A stretch of DNA of 35,096 bases from Apopatocola sp963628785 (GCA_963628785.1 CAVGGQ010000013.1:1-35096), one strand, 5' to 3'. Numbered from the stretch's first letter, positions 24,547-33,295 are shown. Made by a program: numbers and translations. The notes: generated by a model not told the origin, from the letters alone.

Positions 24547-25686
24547 TTACCGCCCGAGCGACGGGAAAAGCTCGTTCTTCGCTTTGGCGAGGGCGGCGCA
24601 GAAGGCGGCGCACTCCTCTTCGGTCGTATAGCGCGAGAACGAAACGCGCAGCGCGCCGTCCGTGACGCGGTCGGGCACGCCCATCGCCTCGAGCACATGG
24701 CTGCGTTTGCCGCGGCGGCAGGCGGAGCTTTTAGACACATAGATCCCCTGCGCCTCAAGATAGTTCATCAGGACCTCGCTGCGGTAGCCGGGGAGCGAGA
24801 GCGAGAGAATGTGCGAGCTGCCGCCGCCGAGAAAGACGATGCCGTCGATGGTGTCGCCGAGCGTGCGGACGCATTCGGCGCGCAGCGCTTCAAGGTGCGC
24901 ATTCGTTTCCCTGAGCGACGCTTTCCCGATGCACGCGGCCTCGCCGAAGGCGGCGATGAGCGGCGTCGGCTCGGTGCCGGAGCGGAGACCTTCCTCCTGC
25001 CCGCCGCCGAGAATGTACGCGCCGAGCTTCACGCCCTGCCGGATGTACAGCGCACCGATGCCCTTGGGTGCGTGGATCTTGTGACCGCTCACGGAGATCA
25101 TGTCCGCACCGAGCGTTTTGGCCGCAAACGGCTCCTTGAGGAAGCCCTGCACCGCGTCGGTGTGGAGCAGTGCTTTCGATTTTTCCGCGCGGAGCATTTT
25201 GGCGATGCCCGCAATGTCCGTGACGGCACCGGTCTCGTTGTTGACCATCATGAGCGAAATGAGCGCCGTATCCTCGCGCAGTGCCTCGCGCACCGCGTCC
25301 ACGCTCACCGCGCCCGTGCTGTCCGGCGTGAGGAATGTGACATCGTACCCCTCGTGCGCGAGCTTTTCCATCGGACGGAGCACGGCCTCGTGCTCGGTCT
25401 TCGATGTGATCACATGCCGCCCGACGCGGCGGTTCGCCTTTACGCCTTCGAGGATCGCCCAGTTGTCGCTCTCCGTGCCGCCGGAGGTGAATGTCACCTC
25501 GCGCGGCGTGCATCCGAGCGCATCGGCGACTTTCTTTCGCGCTTCATCCACAACGGCGCGCGCCTCGCGGCCCTTGGCGTGGGTGGAGCCGGGGTTTCCG
25601 TAGCACTCCGTCATCACTTTGTACGCAGCATCCGCCGCTTCCGTGCACACGCGCGTGGTCGCGGCATTGTCCAGATAAATTTCCAT
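24547..25686 (-). CDS. Cysteine desulfurase (NifS/IscS family)
   Basis: This PLP enzyme takes sulfur from cysteine, giving alanine and a persulfide for Fe-S clusters or thio-modified tRNA. The 379 residues show the N-terminal YLDNAATT motif, catalytic H99 in KTEHEAV, the PLP lysine K203 in SGHKIHAPKG, and the sulfur-carrying C323 in SKSSACRRGKRSHVLEAMG. The short loop around C323 looks NifS-like (group I type). It diverges from mtaB, which encodes a sulfur-inserting tRNA enzyme, so a sulfur-supply link is plausible. Its promoter lies inside the start of mtaB. Confidence 0.95.
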   Translation of the reverse strand: MEIYLDNAATTRVCTEAADAAYKVMTECYGNPGSTHAKGREARAVVDEARKKVADALGCTPREVTFTSGGTESDNWAILEGVKANRRVGRHVITSKTEHEAVLRPMEKLAHEGYDVTFLTPDSTGAVSVDAVREALREDTALISLMMVNNETGAVTDIAGIAKMLRAEKSKALLHTDAVQGFLKEPFAAKTLGADMISVSGHKIHAPKGIGALYIRQGVKLGAYILGGGQEEGLRSGTEPTPLIAAFGEAACIGKASLRETNAHLEALRAECVRTLGDTIDGIVFLGGGSSHILSLSLPGYRSEVLMNYLEAQGIYVSKSSACRRGKRSHVLEAMGVPDRVTDGALRVSFSRYTTEEECAAFCAALAKAKNELFPSLGR

Positions 25687-25694
25687 CGTATCCT
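25667..25694 (+). promoter_or_regulatory. Candidate mtaB promoter inside the cysteine desulfurase gene
   Basis: TTGTCC (25667-25672), a 16-bp spacer, and TATCCT (25689-25694) lie about 25 nt before the mtaB start. The match is moderate. Confidence 0.45.
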
Positions 25695-25719
25695 ACATCC
25701 TTTTAAGGAGCGTTATTTT

Positions 25720-27012
25720 ATGCACTATATTATAGCCACTCTCGGCTGCAAGGTCAACCAGTATGAATCGGAAGCAATGGAGCAGCTGCTCCAAAGCCAC
25801 GGGTACACCCCCTGCGCGGAGGGCGAGACGGCGGATGCCGTGATCGTGAACACCTGTGCCGTGACGGCGGAGGGCGCACGCAAGGTGCGCCAGACCGTAC
25901 GCCGCCTGCAGCGGGAGAACCCCGGCGCGCTCACGGCGCTGTGCGGCTGCTGGAGCCAGGTGGACAGCGCAGAGGCGGCGTCTCTCGGCGCGGATGTGCT
26001 TTTCGGCACCGGCGACCGGCAGGGCTTCGTGCGCGCCGTGGAAGAGGCGGCGGCGAACCGCACGGGGGAGAAGCTCGCACCCAAGCTCGATGACCCCTTC
26101 TGCCGCACGGCATTCGAGGAGCTGCCCGCAGGCGCCTATGCCGGCCACGCGCGCGCATACCTGAAGATCCAGGACGGCTGCGACAACTTCTGCACCTACT
26201 GCATCATTCCGTTCGCGCGCGGGCGCGTGCTCTCTCTGCCGGAGGACCGCTGCACGGCGGAAGCATCGGCGCTGGCCGCGCAGGTCTACCGCGAGATCGT
26301 TGTCACCGGCATCGAGATCGCCTCGTGGGGCAAAGACCTCAAAAACGGCAAAACGCTCATCGATGCGCTCGAAGCCGTTGCTGCGGGTGCGCCGGAAGCG
26401 CGGCTGCATCTCGGCTCGCTCGAGCCGACCGTCGTAACGGACGCCTTTGTCGAGCGGCTGGCAAAGCTGAACATCTGCCCGCATTTTCATCTCTCACTCC
26501 AGTCCGGGTGCGATGCCACGCTCGCGCGCATGCACCGCAAGTACGACACGGCGGCATTCTTCGCCGTAACGGAGCGGCTGCGCCGCGCCTTCCCGCACTG
26601 CGCTGTCACGACCGACCTTATCACGGGGTTTCCCGGCGAGACCGAGGAGGAATTCTCGCAGACGCTTGCGTTCATCGAAAAATGCGCCTTTTCCGCCATG
26701 CATGTGTTCCCGTACTCCGTGCGCCCCGGCACAAAGGCGGCGACTATGCCCGACCAGGTGGAAAAGGGCGAAAAGGCCGCCCGCGCCGCCCGCGCCAAAG
26801 CAGTCGCCGACCGCATGCAGCGCGAGTATCTTGCATCCTGCGTCGGCAAAACATACGATGTCATTTTCGAAACCGGCGAGAACGGCGAGAGCGTCGGCCA
26901 CGCCGAAAACTACACCGCTGTCTCTGTACAGGAGACATTTCCCCACGGATTTGTCGGAAAAGTGAAAATAACGGGCGTAAGTGGTGAAATGCTTGTGGGT
27001 GTTGCGATTTGA
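25720..27012 (+). CDS. mtaB: tRNA (ms2t6A37) methylthiotransferase MtaB
   Basis: This radical-SAM enzyme adds a methylthio group to t6A at position 37 of ANN-decoding tRNAs. The 430-aa protein has an N-terminal UPF0004 domain with three cluster cysteines (LGCKVNQYES, NTCAVTAEG, CGCWSQ), the radical SAM motif CDNFCTYCIIPFARGR near residue 155, and a C-terminal TRAM-like domain from about 365. The start at 25720 is fixed by AAGGAG at 25705-25710; the same frame stays open far upstream, antisense to the desulfurase, but that part has no family features. The serC promoter overlaps its stop codon. Confidence 0.95.
   Translation: MHYIIATLGCKVNQYESEAMEQLLQSHGYTPCAEGETADAVIVNTCAVTAEGARKVRQTVRRLQRENPGALTALCGCWSQVDSAEAASLGADVLFGTGDRQGFVRAVEEAAANRTGEKLAPKLDDPFCRTAFEELPAGAYAGHARAYLKIQDGCDNFCTYCIIPFARGRVLSLPEDRCTAEASALAAQVYREIVVTGIEIASWGKDLKNGKTLIDALEAVAAGAPEARLHLGSLEPTVVTDAFVERLAKLNICPHFHLSLQSGCDATLARMHRKYDTAAFFAVTERLRRAFPHCAVTTDLITGFPGETEEEFSQTLAFIEKCAFSAMHVFPYSVRPGTKAATMPDQVEKGEKAARAARAKAVADRMQREYLASCVGKTYDVIFETGENGESVGHAENYTAVSVQETFPHGFVGKVKITGVSGEMLVGVAI
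25729..25757 (-). promoter_or_regulatory. Strong promoter of the cysteine desulfurase inside mtaB
   Basis: On the - strand, -35 TTGACC (25752-25757), a 17-bp spacer and -10 TATAAT (25729-25734) lie within the first codons of mtaB. The start codons of the two divergent genes are only 33 nt apart. Confidence 0.75.
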
Positions 27013-27037
27013 CGCGCCCCTTCTTTGCGTATATAAT
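27009..27037 (+). promoter_or_regulatory. Near-consensus promoter of serC-serA
   Basis: -35 TTGACG (27009-27014), a 17-bp spacer and -10 TATAAT (27032-27037). The -35 overlaps the TGA stop of mtaB (27010-27012). The ~70-nt leader contains a small hairpin GGCTGA-GGTG-TCAGCC just before the ribosome binding site. The leader is too short for a T-box. Confidence 0.85.
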
Positions 27038-27115
27038 GAACTAAAGCATTTGAAAGTTTTCTCTTCTCAAACTGCAAAAACAGGCTGAGGTGTCAGCCGG
27101 AAAGGAAGTCATGCA

Positions 27116-28207
27116 ATGAATCGCGAGGATGTTTTCAATTTTTCAGCCGGTCCCTCCGTTCTGCCTACCGAAGTGCTCGAAAAGGCGGCGGCGGAACTCG
27201 TCAATTACCGTGGCTCCGGCCTCTCCGTGATGGAGATAAGTCATCGAAGTTCCGAATTTTCCGACATCTTCTCATCTACGAAGGCGAAGCTCAAAGCCGC
27301 TCTCTCCGTGCCGGATACGCATGAGATCCTCTTTCTGCAGGGCGGAGCTTCGCTCCAGTTTTCCATGATCCCGCTGAACCTGACTGCTGAGGGCGACACG
27401 GTCGACTACGCCGTGACCGGCAACTTTGCGAACATCGCCGCCAAGGAAGCGATGAAATACTGCCGTGTGAACATTGCCGCCTCGAGCGAAGAGACGCATT
27501 TTGACCGCATTCCCGCGCAGGAGGAGCTCAAACTCTCCGCGGACGCCAAATATTTCTATTACTGTGCAAACAACACCATTTTCGGTACGGCGTGGAAGTA
27601 TGTGCCCGAGACCGCCGGTGTGCCGCTCGTGTGCGACATGTCCTCGGAGATCCTCTCGCACCCGGTCGATGTGTCGAAATACGGCATCATCTACGCCGGA
27701 GCGCAGAAGAATATGGCCCCCGCCGGGCTCACCGTCGTCATCATCGACCGCGCACTCGCCGGTCATGAGCGCCCCATCACGCCGCTCATGATGAGCTATC
27801 AGCGCATGATCGACAAAGACTCCATGTATAACACGCCCCCGTGCTACAATATTTATATGCTCGGCCTCGTGCTCGACTGGCTCGAGAAGCAGGGCGGCGT
27901 TGCGGGTATGGAAGCACGCAAGAGCGCCAAGGCGAAGATCCTCTATGACTATCTCGATGAGAGCCGTCTCTTCAAAGCCTGCGCGCAAAAGGACAGCCGC
28001 AGCGACATGAACGTCATGTTCCGCACCGGCAATGCCGACATGGACGCGGAGTTCGTGAAATTTACGATCGAGCACGGCATGCGCAACCTCAAGGGTCACC
28101 GCGTCGCGGGCGGCATGCGCGCATCTGTTTATAACGCCATGCCGGAGGAGGGTGTCCTCCGCCTGGTAGGACTTATGAAAGAATTCGAGGCAAAACATCA
28201 TGTTTAA
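27116..28207 (+). CDS. serC: Phosphoserine aminotransferase
   Basis: This PLP enzyme makes 3-phosphoserine from 3-phosphohydroxypyruvate and glutamate, the second step of serine synthesis. The 363-aa length is typical. It starts with the family's NFSAGPSVLP block, and the PLP lysine is K198 in YAGAQKNMAPAGLT. The C-terminus has NLKGHRVAGGMRASVYNAMP, the phosphate-binding end typical of SerC. AAGGAA precedes the ATG at 27116. It overlaps serA by 8 nt, which implies translational coupling. Confidence 0.97.
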   Translation: MNREDVFNFSAGPSVLPTEVLEKAAAELVNYRGSGLSVMEISHRSSEFSDIFSSTKAKLKAALSVPDTHEILFLQGGASLQFSMIPLNLTAEGDTVDYAVTGNFANIAAKEAMKYCRVNIAASSEETHFDRIPAQEELKLSADAKYFYYCANNTIFGTAWKYVPETAGVPLVCDMSSEILSHPVDVSKYGIIYAGAQKNMAPAGLTVVIIDRALAGHERPITPLMMSYQRMIDKDSMYNTPPCYNIYMLGLVLDWLEKQGGVAGMEARKSAKAKILYDYLDESRLFKACAQKDSRSDMNVMFRTGNADMDAEFVKFTIEHGMRNLKGHRVAGGMRASVYNAMPEEGVLRLVGLMKEFEAKHHV

Positions 28208-29366
28208 TATAAAGACCATGAACGCCATTGCGGACAAGGGCATTGACGAGCTGCGCGCCGCCGGCTGCAACGTGAGCCCCGACGAGAACGCGCCCGATGC
28301 GCTCCTCATCCGCTCGGCCAAACTCCACGATGCCGTATTCAACCCGGAGCTCCTGTGCATCGGACGCGCCGGCATCGGCGTGGACAATATCCCCATCGCG
28401 CGCTGCACCGACGAGGGCATCGCCGTATTCAACACCCCCGGCGCGAACGCCGACTCCGTCAAGGAGCTGCTGCTGTGCGCTCTCACCATGGCCTCGCGCG
28501 ATATCATCGGCGCGGTCGAATGGGTAAAGACCCTCGCCCCCGAGGGCGACAAGGTCCCGGCTCTCGTGGAAAAAGGCAAGAATAAATTCGTCGGCCCCGA
28601 GATCTCGGGCAAACGCCTCGGCGTCATCGGCCTCGGCGCCATCGGCTCGCGTGTGGCAAACGCCGCACTTAAGCTCGACATGGAAGTGAGCGGCTACGAT
28701 CCGTTCCTCTCCGTCGATTCCGCGTGGAACCTCTCGAGCAAGGTGGAGCATGTGACCGACCTTGATGTGCTCTTCCGCACCTGCGACTATCTCACGATGC
28801 ACATCCACTCCACGCCGGAGACATACCACTACCTCGATGCCGCCGCCTTTGCCAAAATGAAGCCCGGCATGCGCATCATGAACTTCGCCCGCGGCGAGCT
28901 CGTCGATGACGACGCGCTTTTCGAGGCCATCGAAAAGGGACAGGTCGAGCGCTATGTGACCGACTTCCCGAACGCAAAGCTCATCGGCCACGAAAAGGTC
29001 GTGTGCTTCCCGCACCTCGGCGCGACCACGCCCGAGGCGGAGGAGAAATGCGCCGTGATGGCGGCCAAGGAGATCGTGGACTACCTCCGCAACGGCAATG
29101 TCCGCAACAGCGTGAACCTGCCGAACGCGCAGCTCGACCGCCTCGGCAAGAGCCGCCTGTGCCTCATCCACCGCAACCAGCCCGGCATGCTCAACCGGTT
29201 CCTCGAGATCATCGCCGCCGGCAATGTGAACGTGGAGCACATGCTCAACAAAGCCCGCGGCGAGATCGCCTATACGATCTTCGACACCTCCGAGCAGATC
29301 ACCGAATCCGCCGCCGCCGCCATGCGCGCCATCCCCGGCGTAACTCGCGTCCGTCTCCTCAGCTGA
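28200..29366 (+). CDS. serA: D-3-phosphoglycerate dehydrogenase with ACT domain
   Basis: This NAD enzyme oxidises 3-phosphoglycerate to 3-phosphohydroxypyruvate, the first step of serine synthesis. The 388-aa protein shows IGRAGIGVDNIPI near residue 60, the NAD loop GVIGLGAIGSR near 140, active-site R231 in FARGELVDD and H272 in PHLGATTPEAEE. A C-terminal ACT domain (about 320-388) suggests serine feedback control. The usual catalytic Glu between R231 and H272 is not obvious: the DFPNAKL stretch lacks it, a variation seen in short clostridial SerA only in part. The gene overlaps serC by 8 nt and has no separate promoter. The phosphatase SerB is not in the window. Confidence 0.95.
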   Translation: MFNIKTMNAIADKGIDELRAAGCNVSPDENAPDALLIRSAKLHDAVFNPELLCIGRAGIGVDNIPIARCTDEGIAVFNTPGANADSVKELLLCALTMASRDIIGAVEWVKTLAPEGDKVPALVEKGKNKFVGPEISGKRLGVIGLGAIGSRVANAALKLDMEVSGYDPFLSVDSAWNLSSKVEHVTDLDVLFRTCDYLTMHIHSTPETYHYLDAAAFAKMKPGMRIMNFARGELVDDDALFEAIEKGQVERYVTDFPNAKLIGHEKVVCFPHLGATTPEAEEKCAVMAAKEIVDYLRNGNVRNSVNLPNAQLDRLGKSRLCLIHRNQPGMLNRFLEIIAAGNVNVEHMLNKARGEIAYTIFDTSEQITESAAAAMRAIPGVTRVRLLS

Positions 29367-29382
29367 AACACAATAACAAACA

Positions 29383-29422
29383 AAACACCGCCCAATGCCA
29401 TAAAAAGCATTGGGCGGTGTTT
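29383..29422. terminator. Terminator between serA and the transketolase operon
   Basis: A perfect 16-bp stem (29383-29398 with 29407-29422). On the - strand it is followed by TGTTTGTTATTG, so it best fits the - strand transketolase operon. It can also stop serA transcription. Confidence 0.85.
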
Positions 29423-29448
29423 GCCTTATCAAACGGCCTCTCAGGCGG

Positions 29449-30384
29449 TTATAGAAGTTCCTTCGCCAGCTCCGTGATATGTTCGGCGGTGATGCCGTTC
29501 ATGGCGAGCAGACGCTCATAAGGTGCGGACATGCCGAATTGATCCTGCACGCCGACTTTACGGAGCACAGCCTTTCCCGACTGCGCGACGATATCGGCGA
29601 CGGCGCTGCCGAGACCATTGAGAATGTTGTGGTCTTCCACAATGATGATCTTGCCGACTTCGTCGATGCAGCTGCGGACGGCGTCCTCATCGAGCGGCTT
29701 CACGGTGTGCATATCCAGCACGCGGGCGTGAATGCCCTGCTTTTCCAGCATATCCGCGGCGTCCAGCGCGATGCAAACGGTATCGCCGTTGGCAATGAGT
29801 GCCACATCGCCGCCGTCCCGGATCTGCTTGGCCTTGCCGATCTCAAACTCGTCGTTCTCATCGTATATGACCGGAATGGCATCGCGGGTAAAGCGCAGAT
29901 AGACCGGGCCGTCCCATGCGGCGGCTGCCCGAACCAGCTTCTTGGCGGAATAAAAGTCTGCCGGCATAATGACCGTCATGTTGGGAATGGTGCGAAGAAT
30001 GCCCATATCCTCGATACTCTGATGGCTTGCACCGTCGTTGGCCGGTGTCAAACCGCCGTGCGAACAGGCAAACTTCACATTCAGGTGCGGATAGCAGATC
30101 TCCTGCCGGATCATTTCGCACATGCGCATGGAGCCGAAAGCGGCGTAGGTCACCACAAACGGGATCTTGCCGCAGGTAGCGAGACCGGCTGCCACACCGG
30201 CGCAGTTTTGCTCGGCAATGCCCACATTCAGATACTGCTCGGGAAGCTGCTTGCGGAAAGCCGTGGTTTTGCAAGACTTGCCGATATCGGCATCCACCAC
30301 AAGAATGTCGGTGTTCTCCTTGCCCAGAGCGACGATCTCTTCTCCGAATGCGTCGCGGGTCGTTTTTTTCACTTGCTCACTCAT
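29449..30384 (-). CDS. Transketolase, C-terminal subunit
   Basis: This is the pyrimidine-binding and C-terminal half of a two-subunit thiamine-diphosphate transketolase (311 aa). It contains the catalytic Glu in NVGIAEQNCAGVAAGLA, the substrate/phosphate-site FACSHGGLTPANDGASHQSIEDM, and the C-terminal domain ending near MNGITAEHI. The start MSEQ at 30384 has AAGGTGG upstream; the frame is open six codons earlier. It starts 14 nt after the stop of the N-terminal subunit, so the halves are co-translated in similar amounts. Split transketolases near a dehydrogenase and a transporter usually belong to a special sugar-acid or sulfosugar pathway and not to the central pentose pathway. Confidence 0.93.
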   Translation of the reverse strand: MSEQVKKTTRDAFGEEIVALGKENTDILVVDADIGKSCKTTAFRKQLPEQYLNVGIAEQNCAGVAAGLATCGKIPFVVTYAAFGSMRMCEMIRQEICYPHLNVKFACSHGGLTPANDGASHQSIEDMGILRTIPNMTVIMPADFYSAKKLVRAAAAWDGPVYLRFTRDAIPVIYDENDEFEIGKAKQIRDGGDVALIANGDTVCIALDAADMLEKQGIHARVLDMHTVKPLDEDAVRSCIDEVGKIIIVEDHNILNGLGSAVADIVAQSGKAVLRKVGVQDQFGMSAPYERLLAMNGITAEHITELAKELL

Positions 30385-30398
30385 GCTGCTCCCACCTT

Positions 30399-31241
30399 TC
30401 AACGCGAAACATATTCTTGCTCGAGTTCCCGCATGGCCTGCGCGTACTGCTCATCGTTCGGCGCCATGCCGTGCCAGGCACATACATTTTCCATATAGGA
30501 AACGCCTTTGCCTTTTACTGTGTGAGCGTAAATGCACTTCGGCTTGCCGTCTTTTACAACGGCGGCCAGATCCAGCGCGGCGACCACCTGCGCCATGTCG
30601 TTTCCGTCAATCTCATAGACATCGAATCCGAAGTCTTGAAATTTCCGTCCCAGATCCAACGGCGGCATGATCTCTTCGCATGTTCCGTCCACCTGCAGGT
30701 TGTTGTGATCGACAAACACGATCAGATTGTCCAGCTTGTATTTGCGGGCGGTCTGGCAGGCTTCCCAAATCTCGCCTTCGTTGCACTCGCCGTCGCCTAC
30801 GGCGGCAAATACGCGGTAGCTCTTCTTATTCAGCTTTGCGGCGATCGCCATGCCCACGCCGCAGGCAAGACCCTGTCCGAGCGATCCGGTGGATATGTCG
30901 ATGCCGGGGCATTTCTTCATGTCCGGGTGACCCTGCAGAATGGAGTCTTCCTTGCGCAGCGTGTCCAGAACTTCCATGGGAAAGTATCCCTTCATGGCCA
31001 GCGCGGCATACTGCGCCGGGCAGACATGACCCTTCGAGAGAATGAACCGATCGCGGTCTTCCCACTTCGGGTTCGCAGGATCGATATTCATTTCCCGAAA
31101 ATAGCAGGCAGTCACAAATTCGGCCACCGAGAGCGATCCGCCGGGATGGCCGGACTGCGCTTTGTAGATCATGGAAATGACATTTTTCTTTAAATCTACG
31201 CAAATGTTTTTCAGCTGGGAAATACTGAGCTGCTCATTCAT
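30399..31241 (-). CDS. Transketolase, N-terminal subunit
   Basis: This is the thiamine-diphosphate-binding half (280 aa). It has the cofactor motif GDGECNEGEIWEACQTARKYKLDNLIVFVDHNN (GDG..N form), the active-site His region SGHPGGSLSVAEF, and LSKGHVCPAQYAALA. With the downstream C-terminal half it forms an active transketolase that moves two-carbon units between ketose and aldose phosphates. GGAGGA precedes the ATG. It lies 20 nt after the zinc dehydrogenase gene in one operon under the palindrome-controlled promoter. Confidence 0.95.
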   Translation of the reverse strand: MNEQLSISQLKNICVDLKKNVISMIYKAQSGHPGGSLSVAEFVTACYFREMNIDPANPKWEDRDRFILSKGHVCPAQYAALAMKGYFPMEVLDTLRKEDSILQGHPDMKKCPGIDISTGSLGQGLACGVGMAIAAKLNKKSYRVFAAVGDGECNEGEIWEACQTARKYKLDNLIVFVDHNNLQVDGTCEEIMPPLDLGRKFQDFGFDVYEIDGNDMAQVVAALDLAAVVKDGKPKCIYAHTVKGKGVSYMENVCAWHGMAPNDEQYAQAMRELEQEYVSR

Positions 31242-31261
31242 AGCTATTCCTCCGAACTCCG

Positions 31262-32293
31262 TTAAAAATTCATAACGACTTTTACCATCGGCTCGGGACG
31301 CTTGTCGGCAAACTCCATCGCTTCCTTCATCTGCTCAATGGTGAACCGATGCGTGATGAAGCTATCCAGAGGAATGATCCCGGCGTCGATCCCGCGAATG
31401 ACATACCGGAAATCCTCGGCGGTATACATATTGGAGCCGCAGAGCTTCAATTCCTTGATTTGAATGTCGCTCATCGGAGCCGGCACGCCGTTCTGCATCA
31501 CGGCAACATCCGTGATCGTGCCGCCGCGGATGGTAATGTCGGCGGCCTGCTTCATGCAGACATCGTTTCCGAAGGATCCCATGAAAGTGACATCCACGCC
31601 GCGCCCGCCGGTCAGCTCCATGACGCGCTCCTGCACCGATTCCACGGCACTGTTCACCACGGCGTCGGCACCCATCTCAAGCGCCTTGCCGAGGTTGAAC
31701 TCCGCAATGTCGATGCCGATGACCTGCTTGGCGTGAAAGCTCTTCGCGCTTAAGATGATGCCCAGACCGATTGTGCTGCACCCGATGACTGCAATGGTGC
31801 TGTTCCCATCGATCTTGCGCTCGCGAACGGCATGCATGCCCACGGCGATCGGCTCGATCAACGCACCCTGCTCGAGAGAAACTCCGTCCGGCAGCGGGAT
31901 CACGCACTGCTCGGGCACCACGACATACTCGCCGAAAGACCCGCTCCAATAGGTGGCACCGAGGATCTTCTTGTCAATGCATAGATTATAGTGCCCGGAC
32001 TTGCAGGCTTCGCACTTTCCGCAGCCGTACTGCGGCTCTGCGGTCACGCGCTCGCCGACTTTGTACTTCGTCACATCGGAGCCGACCTCCTCGATCGTGC
32101 CGGCAAATTCATGGCCGGACACGAGGGGCGGGACGCGCCATGCGTGCCTGCCGTGATAGGCGTGGACCTCGGAACCGCAGATGCCGGTCACCGCGACCTT
32201 GATCTTTACCTCATTCGGCTTCGTGATCTGCGGTTCGGGCATATCATCGCGAAACATCGCCGACAGAGGCTTTTCAATATAACCCGCTCTCAA
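31262..32293 (-). CDS. Zinc-dependent alcohol/polyol dehydrogenase
   Basis: This 343-aa medium-chain dehydrogenase resembles sorbitol/threonine dehydrogenases. Catalytic zinc ligands are C39 (GICGSEVHAYHG) with H61 and E62 (SGHEFAG). Structural zinc cysteines are C91, C94, C97 and C105 (CGKCEACKSGHYNLC). The Rossmann loop is VIGCSTIGLG, followed by GIDIAEFNLGKALEMGAD, whose acidic residue suggests NAD preference. The start is TTG at 32293; no in-frame ATG fits, and GGGAGG stands about 9 nt upstream. It is the first gene of the operon with the split transketolase, so it probably makes the keto compound that transketolase cleaves. Confidence 0.93.
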   Translation of the reverse strand: MRAGYIEKPLSAMFRDDMPEPQITKPNEVKIKVAVTGICGSEVHAYHGRHAWRVPPLVSGHEFAGTIEEVGSDVTKYKVGERVTAEPQYGCGKCEACKSGHYNLCIDKKILGATYWSGSFGEYVVVPEQCVIPLPDGVSLEQGALIEPIAVGMHAVRERKIDGNSTIAVIGCSTIGLGIILSAKSFHAKQVIGIDIAEFNLGKALEMGADAVVNSAVESVQERVMELTGGRGVDVTFMGSFGNDVCMKQAADITIRGGTITDVAVMQNGVPAPMSDIQIKELKLCGSNMYTAEDFRYVIRGIDAGIIPLDSFITHRFTIEQMKEAMEFADKRPEPMVKVVMNF

Positions 32294-32404
32294 AATGTAT
32301 TACCTCCCTGACGCAAGGACAAGCATCCCTGCAGCATTTTCAATTTCAGCACTTATAGATGTGAACAAGCGGATATACAATGGATTTGCCACTTCAACAT
32401 TGCA

Positions 32405-32423
32405 ATATCCTATGATGGGATGT
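32405..32423 (-). promoter_or_regulatory. Operator A of the dehydrogenase-transketolase promoter
   Basis: The imperfect 19-bp palindrome ATATCCTATGATGGGATGT (7 of 9 symmetric pairs) lies 8 bp beyond the -10 of the - strand promoter. A related palindrome is found in the TRAP promoter at 33546-33564. Both derive from ACATCCTATGATAGGATGT. It is probably bound by the neighbouring FadR/GntR protein. Confidence 0.7.
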
Positions 32424-32430
32424 TGACAAA

Positions 32431-32459
32431 AGTATAATATTTCCCAAAAAGATTGTCAA
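32431..32459 (-). promoter_or_regulatory. Promoter of the dehydrogenase-transketolase operon
   Basis: On the - strand, -35 TTGACA (32454-32459), 17-bp spacer, -10 TATACT (32431-32436). This leaves a ~130-nt leader beginning inside operator A. Confidence 0.8.
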
Positions 32460-32483
32460 TACGCCAAGTGTAGAAAAATTGAA

Positions 32484-32521
32484 GATAGGATGTTGCACAA
32501 TGCACAAAGTTATAATATAAT
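32484..32521 (+). promoter_or_regulatory. Promoter of the FadR/GntR gene with operator half-site
   Basis: -35 TTGCAC (32493-32498), 17-bp spacer, -10 TATAAT (32516-32521). The half-site GATAGGATGTTG (32484-32495) runs into the -35, matching the right half of operator A. This suggests autoregulation. Confidence 0.65.
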
Positions 32522-32575
32522 CATTACCAAAAAAACAAAACCCGTGTTTCTGAACTATAATTGAAGGAGTTTGTG

Positions 32576-33295
32576 ATGGAAAGATCCTATTTATCTCAGG
32601 TCACCGTAAAATCGGCCGTGCAGACCGTGGTAGACCGTCTGACACAGGGAATTATCAACGGCCAGCTGATGCCGGGAGACCGCATACCCACCGAAAACGA
32701 GCTGGCGGAGAACTTCGGCGTGGGGCGCAATACCGTGCGGGAGGCCGTGCGCACCCTGATCGCCTACGGCATTTTGGAGATCCGGCGCCCGGAGGGGACC
32801 TTCGTGTGCGATACATTCAAGCCGTCCGGCATCAATCCCATGCTGTACAGTCTGATCCTGCAAAAAGAGAGTTCCTATGCGGAGCTCATCGGTCTTCGGA
32901 AAGTGATCGAAACGGGAACTATGCTTTTGCTGATGGAGCAGGGATTTACACAGGAGCAGTACGATGATCTGCTGCATCACGCGCAGAGCATTGAACGCGC
33001 TGTCAATGCCGTGCCGGTCAGCATCGAAGATATTGTTCGCGAAGACTTCGCTTTTCACGATGCCATAGCCAAAGCCACTGGAAACAGTCTTATTATATTG
33101 GTCAACGACATGGTCGCAAAACTCTCCTACGGCTCCCGCGTTAAAACGATCGAAGAACGCATGGAGCATGGCAACGGAAAATACCTCATCGATACCCACT
33201 ACGACCTGCTGGAGAAGATCATGAAAAAGGACATGGCTGCAATGTACAGCTCATTGAAGGATAGTTATTATTACTGGAAGGATATCAATAGGTAA
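32576..33295 (+). CDS. FadR-subfamily GntR transcriptional regulator
   Basis: This 239-aa DNA-binding protein has an N-terminal winged helix (about 10-78): IINGQLMPGDRIPTENELAENFGVGRNTVREAVRTLIAYGILEIRRPEGTFV carries the GntR signature. The all-helical FCD ligand domain follows (about 95-230), with the metal/ligand residues in LRKVIETG, DFAFHDAIA and DTHYDLLEKI. FadR-type regulators usually bind small organic acids. The ATG at 32576 is preferred, with GAAGGAG upstream. It sits between two promoters that carry the same palindrome, so it most likely represses the dehydrogenase-transketolase operon and the TRAP transporter until its ligand is present. Confidence 0.93.
   Translation: MERSYLSQVTVKSAVQTVVDRLTQGIINGQLMPGDRIPTENELAENFGVGRNTVREAVRTLIAYGILEIRRPEGTFVCDTFKPSGINPMLYSLILQKESSYAELIGLRKVIETGTMLLLMEQGFTQEQYDDLLHHAQSIERAVNAVPVSIEDIVREDFAFHDAIAKATGNSLIILVNDMVAKLSYGSRVKTIEERMEHGNGKYLIDTHYDLLEKIMKKDMAAMYSSLKDSYYYWKDINR

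Noticed and set aside
24484..25719. Long upstream extension of the mtaB frame
   Set aside because: It is antisense to the cysteine desulfurase, has no MtaB-family content, and a perfect ribosome binding site precedes 25720.
27038..27115. Riboswitch or T-box in the serC leader
   Set aside because: The leader is only ~70 nt with one small hairpin, and no T-box or known aptamer motif is visible.
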